DNA from: an uncultured Elusimicrobiales bacterium
GTDB lineage: Bacteria; Elusimicrobiota; Elusimicrobia; Elusimicrobiales; Elusimicrobiaceae
Direction of reading: 5' to 3'
Assembly (NCBI GenBank): GCA_934667625.1
Contig: CAKUMH010000008.1
Coordinates: forward strand, 26,981 to 90,980
DNA: 64,000 nt
The position numbers and the translations under genes were made by a program. The notes under the pieces are model-generated. The model did not search any database and had not been told where the DNA came from. It saw only the letters and a list, made by a program, of their open reading frames with translations. Shown here one piece after another: positions 1 to 8,500 of this stretch (its first letter is position 1; the number at the start of each line of letters is the position of its first letter).

Positions 1-1997
1 CTGGAGCCGTCCGAAAAACGGGAAAGCTGTACAATCATATTAACGGCGGAGGAAATCATCTCGCGAATCACGTGCACCGGCAAGTCCACCCCGGTCTGCA
101 AGCACATGGCCTCCAAGCGGGATAAACCGTCGCGCGGGGTATTGGCGTGAATGGTGGTCAAGGACCCTTCGTGCCCGGTGTTCATGGCCTGCAACATGTC
201 CAACGCTTCACCGCCGCGGCACTCACCGACCACAATGCGGTCCGGACGCATACGCAAGCAGTTCTTTACCAAATCCTGAATGGTAATGGCGCCTTTGCCT
301 TCCACGTTTGGCGGACGGCTTTCCAAAGACACCCAGTGCGGCTGCTGCAAGCGCAACTCAGCCGTATCTTCCACGGTGATGATACGTTCGTTATGGGAAA
401 TATAGCCGGAAATAGCGTTTAAAAAGGTAGTTTTACCGGTACCCGTACCACCGCAAACAATGATGTTTTTGCGAATGCGGACGCATTTTTCAATAAACGC
501 CATACATTCGGGGCTAATGGTACCAAAACGGTAGTAATCTTCCGGGCCAAAAGGCTTTTGCGAGAAGCGGCGGATAGTCAGCGTCGGGCCGGACACCGCC
601 AACGGCGCGATAATCGCGTTTACACGGGAACCGTCCTTCAAGCGGGCGTCCACCAGCGGCACAGATTCGTCAATACGGCGGCCCAGCGGCGCCACGATGC
701 GTTTAATCACCTGCACCACCTGCTCGTTATTGCGGAATTTGTACTTGGTCAAGGTCAACTTACCTTTTTGTTCAATAAAAATCTTGTCAAAGGCGTTGAC
801 CATAATTTCGGTAACGGCCGGGTCGCGCATGAGCACTTCCAGCGGCCCCAGGCCCAAAATTTCGTCCAACAGTTCCGACGAAAAACGCGTGCGCTGATCG
901 CGCGAAAACTGCAAATTGGGCTGTTTTTGCAAAATATCGTCCACAATGGCGGCCACGCGTTTGCGCGTTTGGGCGCTGGCGGTGCTTTCGTCGCTCACCA
1001 CAATGTGCTCAATTTCCAGCGTGCGGACCACTTCTTTGTGGATTTTCTGCTTCAAATCGTCCCAAAAGGACATTTTGGTTTTGTTGCCCTCGTCCTCCGG
1101 CTCCGCCACGTGTTCGGATACCGTGGTCTTGCCGTCGTCAAAAAGGACCGGGCTCCAAATTTCCTTGGCAGCCTGCGTAAATTCTTCATCGGTCACGGAG
1201 GCGGTCCAATCCTTGGGAGCGGGTTTCAAATCGCGGATTTTGGCCAGCACCAGCCGCAACCCCTTCACCCATTCGGATTGGGGGTTGGTGATAATTTCCA
1301 CCTCTTTGCGGTTGGACGTTGCCATCACATCCTCGTCCCAAGGCAAGAACACATCCACTTCGCGCCCGAGAGACGAATAAAAACGTTCTACTTCTTCGTA
1401 GGGAATGGAACCGGGCGTGTCATACGCGTTGCAAATGACACTCACGCGGTCCAACGGATAGCGCTGTTCCTTGTAATCGTTAAACAGCTGCACGGTAGAG
1501 TTCAAATGCGTGCGTGTGGCCTGGGAGACCCAAAAAATCTTATCGGCAATGTCAAAGGCAAATGCCTGCATGGGGAAACTGGAATCCACATCCAAGAAAA
1601 TATCAAAGGTCTGGGCCAAGCGGGACAAAATAGGGATGATGATCTTTGGGCTAATAGACGCCATTTGCGCGCGCGTATTGCCCAACGGCAGCACGCCCAC
1701 CCCCCATTGGGACATGGAAATCTTCCCGCGCAAAAGCCCCCCCACCACGGCAATGTTGGTATTGCCCAGCGTTTTTAAAATATCCACCACGCTGACGGGT
1801 TTTTTGATATCCAAATAAAAGCTGTGTTCCTGGCGCGCCAGCGGATCAAGCGGCACAATCAACACCGGGCGCTTTTGAATGCCTGCCCAGCCCAAGGCCA
1901 GGTTCAGCACCAGCGTCGTTTTTCCCGCCCCTTCTTTCGGGCCGGAAAAGGCGATGATTTTCGCTTCGGTTTTGGGGTTTTCCAGTTCTTCTGTCAT
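1..1997 (-). CDS. cpaF: CpaE-like / CpaF (TadA) ATPase fusion, 3' end outside window
   Basis: One uninterrupted frame reads from ATG at 1997 through the left edge (about 665 residues seen). The first ~260 residues look like a CpaE/MinD-type P-loop ATPase: FSGPKEGAGKTTLVLNLA near residue 20 is a deviant Walker A, followed by an LDVDSS strand. Residues ~300-665 are a secretion ATPase of the CpaF/TadA family with a Walker A GGTGTGKTTF, the ITVEDTAEL Asp-box region, a Walker B-like RIVVGECRGGEA and the HANTPRDGLSRLE histidine box. In known Tad systems CpaF powers pilus assembly and CpaE is a separate localisation protein; here they appear as one chain. The start is 5 nt after the secretin stop, so it is translationally close to that gene. 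The fusion is read directly; the CpaE assignment of the N-terminus rests on motif and context. Confidence 0.88.
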   Translation of the reverse strand, partial: MTEELENPKTEAKIIAFSGPKEGAGKTTLVLNLALGWAGIQKRPVLIVPLDPLARQEHSFYLDIKKPVSVVDILKTLGNTNIAVVGGLLRGKISMSQWGVGVLPLGNTRAQMASISPKIIIPILSRLAQTFDIFLDVDSSFPMQAFAFDIADKIFWVSQATRTHLNSTVQLFNDYKEQRYPLDRVSVICNAYDTPGSIPYEEVERFYSSLGREVDVFLPWDEDVMATSNRKEVEIITNPQSEWVKGLRLVLAKIRDLKPAPKDWTASVTDEEFTQAAKEIWSPVLFDDGKTTVSEHVAEPEDEGNKTKMSFWDDLKQKIHKEVVRTLEIEHIVVSDESTASAQTRKRVAAIVDDILQKQPNLQFSRDQRTRFSSELLDEILGLGPLEVLMRDPAVTEIMVNAFDKIFIEQKGKLTLTKYKFRNNEQVVQVIKRIVAPLGRRIDESVPLVDARLKDGSRVNAIIAPLAVSGPTLTIRRFSQKPFGPEDYYRFGTISPECMAFIEKCVRIRKNIIVCGGTGTGKTTFLNAISGYISHNERIITVEDTAELRLQQPHWVSLESRPPNVEGKGAITIQDLVKNCLRMRPDRIVVGECRGGEALDMLQAMNTGHEGSLTTIHANTPRDGLSRLEAMCLQTGVDLPVHVIREMISSAVNMIVQLSRFSDGS

Positions 1998-2002
1998 AAA
2001 AA

Positions 2003-2749
2003 TTATTCCACAATTTCAACCGTAATAAACAGGAAGAGCGAGCGCTGTTCCTCGGTAACGTCCTTGTTCTTAAACAACAGCCCCAAAAGCGGGATGCGGC
2101 CCAAGAAAGGCACGCGGTCCTCGGACACGTTGCGGGCACTGCTCTTTAACCCGCCGATGACCAAGGTTTCGCCGCTGTTAATTTCCACGTGGGTTTCCAC
2201 ATCGCGGTTGGTGAAGGAAGGCGCGGTAGCCGTACCGATCACCACGGTTCTGGAATAGTCCACCGTGGACACGGACAGCTGCACCTGCAAATCAATAATG
2301 TTGTTGCGTTCCGGAATAATGGTCGGCAAGACGTTAAGCAAAATGCCGTATTCTTCCAACTGGGAACCTACGCCCTGGTTGTTTACAATCGGTATCGGCA
2401 CCTTACCGCCGACGGTAATTTTGGCACTGTTGCCCGAGGAGGTAACAATCTTCGGGTTGGAAAGCACCTGGGCACGGCCTTCTGTTTCCATCAAGCGCAA
2501 GCGGGTGGTAACGGCGGTTTTGCGTTCAAATTCACCCAACGACAAAATGCCGGGAATAGAAGCTTCTTCAAAGTCAAAAAGCTGGTTCCACGAAAACCCT
2601 TTGACGCTTTGCATCGTCCCGCTGATTTCCACCACGTCGGCGCTGACGGCCACCAACCGGGTCTTTTTAGCCAACGCTGCAGACGGCAACAACAGGCCGA
2701 ACAATAATACCGCAAGGGATACCTTCACTATAAACTTTTTATTGGTCAT
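2003..2749 (-). CDS. short secretin (CpaC/RcpA-like outer-membrane pore of the Tad system)
   Basis: A signal peptide (residues 1-27, ending SAALA) precedes a type II/III secretin domain covering nearly all of the protein. Recognisable stretches are GRAQVLSNPKIVTSSGNSA, the VGGKVPIPI segment, the NSGETLVIGGL stretch and the RVPFLGRIPLLGLLF motif near the C-terminus. At 248 residues it is about half the length of typical CpaC, because the N-terminal periplasmic N0/BON-type region is essentially missing. It lies between cpaB and the CpaE-CpaF gene, as expected for a Tad operon. It should form the outer-membrane channel for the Flp fibre, but how a pore without its periplasmic docking domains connects to the inner-membrane machine cannot be told from sequence. 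Confidence 0.87.
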   Translation of the reverse strand: MTNKKFIVKVSLAVLLFGLLLPSAALAKKTRLVAVSADVVEISGTMQSVKGFSWNQLFDFEEASIPGILSLGEFERKTAVTTRLRLMETEGRAQVLSNPKIVTSSGNSAKITVGGKVPIPIVNNQGVGSQLEEYGILLNVLPTIIPERNNIIDLQVQLSVSTVDYSRTVVIGTATAPSFTNRDVETHVEINSGETLVIGGLKSSARNVSEDRVPFLGRIPLLGLLFKNKDVTEEQRSLFLFITVEIVE

Positions 2750-2757
2750 ATCTATCC

Positions 2758-3513
2758 TTAATTGAATAATTTATCAAAGGTTGCCACTTCCATAATGTAC
2801 GTGGTCATATCGCCGTGAGAGCGCAAGATGACGGAAATATCGCCCTCTTTCAAGGCCAAGGCCAGGTACTGCGCGTCCTTGGAGGACAAAGCCAACGAAA
2901 GGGAGGACGTATCGGAATACGCCGCCGCATCGTCGTCTTTGCTCTTCATGGCATTGGCGGTTTTGGCATCCAAGCCCTGCCCCAGGTCGGACCCTACACC
3001 CAGCACCTTTACGTTCTGCAACAGCGTAATGGTTACGTTTTGGTGCGAACCGTTCTTCATCACAGCTTCAAACGTCAAAAGTACGTCCACGTTATCATCC
3101 GGCTTAATCATGGCGGCAGTAGCCATATCCACCTTGGAGAGAACAAACCCTCTCATCTGCACCGGGATCTTGCTAGAGAGCCCCGCCTCGGGAGACAACG
3201 AGGTGATGGCATACTTGGAAATTTGGTTGCCTTTGGGAATCTGCACGCGGGCGACGGCGTTTTCAATGGCTTTAAAATCCGCCGAGGTGGTGTACGTAAA
3301 CGCGTCCTTTTGTATATAAGCGGCAGGCACGGGCACGGTTTTAATCATATCCCGTTTGATCACTTCGCGTTCTTTAATGTCGCGAATAGGCACAAACACC
3401 TGTTTGATGTTTTTGGCCGCATCCAGTTTGCTTTGCGCACTGTTTACAATCACCCCGTACACGATAGCCGCCAAAATGGCCACTACCAACGGGAGGAAGA
3501 TTCCTTTTTTCAT
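2758..3513 (-). CDS. cpaB: Flp pilus assembly protein CpaB
   Basis: The protein has 251 residues with one N-terminal membrane anchor (residues 6-24) followed by a SAF-type domain: VFVPIRDIKEREVIKRDMIK and then a conserved-looking QIPKGNQISKYAIT block that matches the CpaB/RcpC family. CpaB is a periplasmic, inner-membrane-anchored component thought to work with the secretin in Tad pilus export. The gene sits directly upstream of the secretin (8-nt gap) and downstream of the TadE-like gene. ATG at 3513 is preceded by an AAGGAG-like ribosome site. Length and order are ordinary for the family. Confidence 0.88.
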   Translation of the reverse strand: MKKGIFLPLVVAILAAIVYGVIVNSAQSKLDAAKNIKQVFVPIRDIKEREVIKRDMIKTVPVPAAYIQKDAFTYTTSADFKAIENAVARVQIPKGNQISKYAITSLSPEAGLSSKIPVQMRGFVLSKVDMATAAMIKPDDNVDVLLTFEAVMKNGSHQNVTITLLQNVKVLGVGSDLGQGLDAKTANAMKSKDDDAAAYSDTSSLSLALSSKDAQYLALALKEGDISVILRSHGDMTTYIMEVATFDKLFN

Positions 3514-3551
3514 TTTGTCTCCTTAAACTGCCTTAAAGTAATAAATCAAAT

Positions 3552-4037
3552 CTATTTTACGTCCGAGCTTAAATACCCTTTGTCAATGGGCATACGCGTA
3601 ACGGCCTGAATACGCCGCACCCCGTCCTTGCGGGGCTCGCTGGCCAGCACATAGCTGGTGCCCGGGAACAGCAAATGCACCGGATACGTAACCGTAACGA
3701 CCACGTCCTCGTGGCGGTGCTTTTTATACATGGGGTCCACGCCGGTTCCTTCCACCTTCACATTCACAGCAATGTTCCCCGCCCGGCTGCCAAACACCTT
3801 CTGTTTGGCGCGGTTAATCTTTTGCGTAATAATTGTTCGGTCCGCCCGCCCGCTGGGCTTTTTAACGGCCACCAGCGAGGCGATACGGGCAAATTCGTAA
3901 GAAGCATGGTTGGCGATAATCGTGTGGTAGGCAATGTTGCCGTATTCAAGGACGAAAAAAATCATCAACATAAATACGGGCAAAATCAGCATCAGCTCCG
4001 CAACCACCTGCCCACGCTTCTTACGAAAAATTTTCAT
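3552..4037 (-). CDS. TadE-like minor pilin / pseudopilin
   Basis: The 161-residue protein starts MKIFRKKRGQVVAELMLILP, a positively charged leader followed by a hydrophobic helix carrying a Glu, which is the TadE-type prepilin signature (cleavage expected after Gly9). The remainder is a mixed beta region with no other motif I recognise. TadE proteins are pseudopilins processed by the Flp prepilin peptidase and needed for Flp fibre assembly. The gene is 12 nt downstream of the larger Flp-like pilin and 38 nt upstream of cpaB. No prepilin peptidase or TadB/TadC is in the window; they would be expected beyond the left edge if the operon continues. Confidence 0.82.
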   Translation of the reverse strand: MKIFRKKRGQVVAELMLILPVFMLMIFFVLEYGNIAYHTIIANHASYEFARIASLVAVKKPSGRADRTIITQKINRAKQKVFGSRAGNIAVNVKVEGTGVDPMYKKHRHEDVVVTVTYPVHLLFPGTSYVLASEPRKDGVRRIQAVTRMPIDKGYLSSDVK

Positions 4038-4049
4038 ACTGCTTCCAAA

Positions 4050-4271
4050 TTACATTTCGTTCATGCTGCCGGTAATTTTGGTTTTGACTTGGTCAAACAA
4101 ATCCGGCATAAATTTCTTAATCAGCACACCAGCCAAGCCGGCCACGCCCACGACCACGACGAGCATCAACACATATTCAATCGTGTTCTGCCCTTCTTTT
4201 TTCTTCAGGCAGCCCAAAGCCTGCGCTTTCAAGGCGTCCATTTTGTTTTGCAAAGCAACGATAAACTTCAT
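4050..4271 (-). CDS. Flp-type (type IVb) prepilin
   Basis: The product has 73 residues. A basic segment ends in KKKEG, followed by QNTIEYVLM and a long hydrophobic helix, so the Flp cleavage rule is met: Gly at -1, Glu at +5, Tyr at +6. The leader is about 26 residues, long for a classical pilin but usual for some Flp proteins. The short mature part ends with a charged amphipathic tail. It is probably the major Flp fibre subunit, since it has a clear AGGAGG-like ribosome site just upstream of ATG at 4271 and lies next to tadE. Major versus minor subunit is inference. Confidence 0.83.
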   Translation of the reverse strand: MKFIVALQNKMDALKAQALGCLKKKEGQNTIEYVLMLVVVVGVAGLAGVLIKKFMPDLFDQVKTKITGSMNEM

Positions 4272-4295
4272 AACAGTCCTCCTGATTTTTACAAA

Positions 4296-4478
4296 TTATT
4301 TCACGTCGTATTCCGTCAAAATCACTTTGGCCCCTTGGTCAAACTGCTGCGGCACCAAGTGCGAGTACAACACATAAAAGGAAAGAAACGCCGCAAACAG
4401 GCCTGCCGCCGTTACAATATATTCTACCGCGGTTTGGCCCTTTTTGTTAAGTAAAACTTTCCCTTTCCGTTCCTTCAT
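4296..4478 (-). CDS. second small Flp-like prepilin
   Basis: The 60-residue product has leader MKERKGKVLLNKKG, then QTAVEYI and a hydrophobic helix, again giving Gly(-1), Glu(+5), Tyr(+6). The mature part is only ~46 residues. It lies between the PorV-like gene (3-nt gap) and the 73-residue Flp-like prepilin, so the operon carries two different Flp-type subunits plus the TadE-like one. Which of them builds the shaft cannot be decided from sequence. Confidence 0.8.
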   Translation of the reverse strand: MKERKGKVLLNKKGQTAVEYIVTAAGLFAAFLSFYVLYSHLVPQQFDQGAKVILTEYDVK

Positions 4479-4481
4479 ACA

Positions 4482-5453
4482 CTAAAACTGTACCGACAGC
4501 GCAATCTGCTGCGAAGTACCCAACGCCCCAAACGGCGTGACGGCGTAGTCAATAGACGCGCCATAACCAAACAGTTCCGAGCTGTAAATACCAAAGCCGA
4601 AGGACACCTTGGAGGTCTCCTCCAAGCCCAGCTGGCCCACCCACGAATCCTTATCGTTGGTGCCGGTGTTCTCGCGCGTATAGTACCCGACGCGCAAATC
4701 AAAGCGGGCGACTTGGAGCATATCCTCGGGGATGTGGACTTCCAACCCTACGCCATAGCGGGCTTTGTCGTCGCGGTATTTCATATATTCGCCGGACACG
4801 GTAAAGTAGCGGGTGTTCAAATCCGCCCCTAAGCGAAGCCCGCGCGGCATTTCGTCCTTGTCGCCAATGTTGACAAGCGCCCCGCCGAGGCCCAGCCAGT
4901 TAATCAGGCGCAGCTTGGCGCCCACGTCAAAACCGACGTTGTTGTAATGGTCGCTGTCCAGCTTTTCGCTGATGTACTTCGCCGTACCGCCGATTTGCAG
5001 TTTTTGGTTAAAGAACCCGCGCGCCAAAGACAAACTGCCCACAAAGTTCTGCACCGGGTGTTTGCCGGAGTACTGCGGGCGGCCTTCCTCGTCGCGGTAG
5101 TCAAATCCGCCCATGTCCATATAGTTGAGCGTCAACCCGATAATGGTTTTGCCCATGGGCTGCAAATAGGCCAAGGTGCGCGCCTTGTAGCCTTGCAAAT
5201 AATCCAGGTACGAAAACTGAAGCTCGCGCGTGGTGGCCGAGGCCGAACCCGCGGGGTTCCAGAACAGGGCTTCCGGCCCGTCGGCAATAGACACATAGGC
5301 ATTGCCCAAGGCCTGGGCTCTGGGGGAGCCGGCATCAATCTTTAAAAATGCGCTTGCGCTGGTACCGGCGTGGGAATCAATAGACGCCGCCGCAGGAACA
5401 CTTAAAAGACCGAGAGAAAGACAAGCAATTAAAACTTTTATTCTTCTGTTCAT
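4482..5453 (-). CDS. PorV/PorQ-like outer-membrane beta-barrel protein
   Basis: The product has 323 residues from ATG at 5453; an in-frame TTG at 5489 would add 12 residues but would displace the signal peptide, so I prefer the ATG. Signal peptide residues 1-23 end VPAAA. The mature start AGTSASAFLKIDAGSPRAQALGNAYVSIADGPEALFWNPAG is the hallmark of the PorV/PorQ (FadL-like) family. Alternating strands continue to an aromatic-terminated C-terminus (SVQF), as expected of an outer-membrane barrel. In Bacteroidota PorV is the shuttle that accepts type IX secretion cargo; here the gene directly follows a giant surface protein with a sorting-like C-terminal domain, which suggests a functional pair. 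It is co-oriented with the tad genes. Confidence 0.8.
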   Translation of the reverse strand: MNRRIKVLIACLSLGLLSVPAAASIDSHAGTSASAFLKIDAGSPRAQALGNAYVSIADGPEALFWNPAGSASATTRELQFSYLDYLQGYKARTLAYLQPMGKTIIGLTLNYMDMGGFDYRDEEGRPQYSGKHPVQNFVGSLSLARGFFNQKLQIGGTAKYISEKLDSDHYNNVGFDVGAKLRLINWLGLGGALVNIGDKDEMPRGLRLGADLNTRYFTVSGEYMKYRDDKARYGVGLEVHIPEDMLQVARFDLRVGYYTRENTGTNDKDSWVGQLGLEETSKVSFGFGIYSSELFGYGASIDYAVTPFGALGTSQQIALSVQF

Positions 5454-5550
5454 AAATTTTTTCGTACCGGACCAAAGTCCGCCTTCCAATTAGGGCCCAA
5501 CGGCCCAGGGTACTGCAAATGTTTGAGGTTTCCCCTCTGCGTAGCGGTCC

Positions 5551-5573
5551 GGGCCGCGCTTGTAGCGCGGCCC
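5551..5573 (-). terminator. perfect 9-bp stem-loop after the giant surface-protein gene
   Basis: GGGCCGCGC and GCGCGGCCC pair around a 5-nt loop, 10 nt after the stop of the large gene on the minus strand. No U-run follows, so it may be an attenuator or 3'-end stabiliser that lets only part of transcription continue into the PorV-like and pilus genes, rather than a full intrinsic terminator. Confidence 0.5.
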
Positions 5574-5582
5574 AAAGGCCCG

Positions 5583-8500
5583 TTACGGAATCAAAATCTT
5601 AACCACCTTTTGGCAGTGCTCGCGGCCGTTCTGGGCCTTAAAGTCCACTAAGCCGAAATACACGCCGCGGGCCACCTTTTTGCCATGCTGGTTGGTTCTA
5701 TCCCAGCGGCAGCGCAGGGCCGCATTGCGGACGTTCGTGAAAGTGGATTCATCCACCGGCGTACCGCTGATGTTATTATCCGGAGCAAAGCTCAAGCTGC
5801 TGCCCATGGTCGCCTGGTAGTTGTTGGCGTCCACGCAGGTATAGTTGCTGTCGCGCACCAAGTCACCGGCCAGGTTGAAGTACTTAATAGACACCGTACC
5901 GGGCACAGGCATCTTGGTGATTTCCAGCGTACCTTTGCTGGCGTCTCTCAGCGGGTTGGGGTAGAAGAACACCGTCTTTTCCCAATCTTCGCAGACAAAG
6001 CGCCCATCCCCAATGGCCACTGTGGCGTTGTGGAGTTTTTGATACTCGTACGTATCAGCCACCTTGTTGATTTTCCATTTGGAGCTGTCCGTCTCGGCAT
6101 CATCGCCTCCTAAAATCTCACCGGTCACCGTGTCAATATCGGCCGAGTTGAGGGCCGTTACAAAGCGGAAGGGATAGGTGCCGTCCGGCACTTCCTGCTG
6201 GGCATAGTCGCGGCCGTCCCACAGTTCTTCAATAAGCGTGGTCGCCGGGCGGATACCCACAATCGCGCGCACCAACACTTCATTAATGTCCGTCACTTCC
6301 TTGCCTGTGGTCGGGTTGCGCAGCGTACCCTTTTGGTAGTCGTAAATAGTCGTACCGGGTTTAAAGATTTGGATTGCCACCTTCATCGGCACAGAAACCT
6401 GGTAGCCAATCTTCATATCCGTTCCGCGGGTGTTGAGCGCGTAACCGTCGGCCTCCAAGAGGTCAAACACCTTAAGCAGATCCGCATTTACGGTAATGCT
6501 CTTGACCGTTTCCTGGTACAAGCCCGGGTCGGGGTAGTTTTTGGCGGTCAGGCGCACCTCGTAAATACCGGGTTTAACGTATTTGCCGTTGTTATCCGTC
6601 CCGTCCCAATAGATTTTGCGCACCACATTCGGGTCAAAGTTGCCCGTGTTGGCAATCGTCATGGTGGAGAGGAATTTGCACACCGCTCCGGCGGCCGCGT
6701 TGCGCGGGGTATCGGCGGTAATCGGGGTGTTGACGGCGTCGTAGCACATATTGGGCTGCAAGGCCACCACCGCCACCTCTACCGTGGACGCACGGGAAAC
6801 GGAGAAATTAATCTCGTACGGCGGGATAAACACCGGGCCCGTGGACGTATTAAAGAGCTGCGGCGCATTCGGGAATACCACCGTGGAGCCGTCCAAGAAG
6901 TACACCGGCCCGCGGGTAACGTTAATTTTGCTCGTTACTTTATCCGTCGCGTAGAGGAACTTTTCTTGCTTTATATCGCACGAGTATTTAACCGGAGTGC
7001 CGGGTATCGCTGGCAGTGCTTCCGTTCTCTGACATTTTTCATCTGCAGCAAGCTTGTCACCTGCATTTGTATAATAGCGGCTAAACGGTTCGTTGGAGCG
7101 GGCCGAGATGAAGAACGGATACTGGCCGTCCGGCACCATTTCGTAGGGGCACTGTTTCACGTCCGTTGCGTTCTTACAAGCGGCAATTTCCGCCGAGGTA
7201 TGGCGCTCCGCAGACGGGGTGGGGTTGTAGAAATACAACGCATCCCATTCCTCGGTCACCGTCAAACCGTCGCCCACCTTGGTGGCAGAGCGGTCAAAGG
7301 TTTTAATCGGCTGCAAGCGCACATCCACCACCCCCGCAGCAGCTTGGGCTGCGGTAGGATAATTGGTGAAATTCTCATCGTTTACATAAATACACGCATG
7401 GGCGGAGGTCACCTTAGCCGAGTTCACATGCCCATTTTCAAAGATATCGCTATCATCGGCAGTGTTACACACACGGGGCGGCCACACGGCTGCGTTGGTT
7501 TGAACATTCACACTTTCGCGTTTAAGCGTAACATAATACTTCTTTTTTGCGGCCTCAACGGAGCCGGCTTCATAGTTCGGGTTTTCAATAGCCACGATGG
7601 TGTCGCGCGTATACGGATTTGCAGTACCCGTCAGCGTCGTAACGCTTCCCAGTGCCACACCTGTAAGCGCAGCAAACGCTGTGGTGCTGCCCGCTTCATA
7701 CACAATCGCCGCGTTCAGGTTGTTCGTATAACCCGTCGCATATTTGGAAGACAAAACCGTATAATCGCTATAATCGCCTGTTTTCGTATTGTACGCCGGG
7801 ATGACCACATCCTTATTATAGATGTTAATCTGCACGTTCATCGCTTTGGAAAGCGAATAAGAAATCGTGGCCTTCGCGTCACTGTCGCCATACACATCCG
7901 TCGTAGAAACGTCCACCACGCGGTACATATCCACCGGGAACACAGCCGAGGCGCGGTTGGTCACTGCGGGGAACATAGCGTCTTTGCTTTCCACCACAAA
8001 CATATAGGTACCGGGGGTGACCATACGGCCTTGGTCGTCGCGCCCGTCCCAAGACAGGGTGTTAAGCTGTTGGGCCACCTGCGTTACGCCGTCTTTAGGC
8101 GTTAGGTACTTCACGTCCACGCCGGCGGAGTTGGTCACTTTGGCCACAGCGCTGGCGTCGCGCGCCAAGGAATACTTAAAGATAAACGGATCCAAGCCGT
8201 AAGCCGTCGGGCTGGAACCCACGGTGGCATAGCTGACGGGCTGAATGGTAATATCCACTAGGCCGCGTTCCACCGCCACTTGCCCCGTATAGTAGTTCAG
8301 GGTTTTTACACCGGTAAATTGTTTATTGTTATTGGCTTCGCTTGCCGTACAAGCCTCCCCCGCAGCAAACTTCGGCTTGTTGTCGGTAGTACCCATGGCA
8401 TTGTAATAGCAGCCATTGTACGGAATTTCCGCCCACAGCACATACACATAGTTGCCGTCCGGCATAGGTGAGCCATAGGCAAATTTTTCCGTGCAAGTGG

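Noticed and set aside
558..1778. 406-codon open frame on plus across the CpaE-CpaF gene, and similar long plus frames such as 6333-8105 in the giant gene
   Set aside because: They are antisense shadows of high-GC genes: the translations are His/Arg-rich, lack motifs and ribosome sites, and the minus-strand products have clear domains.
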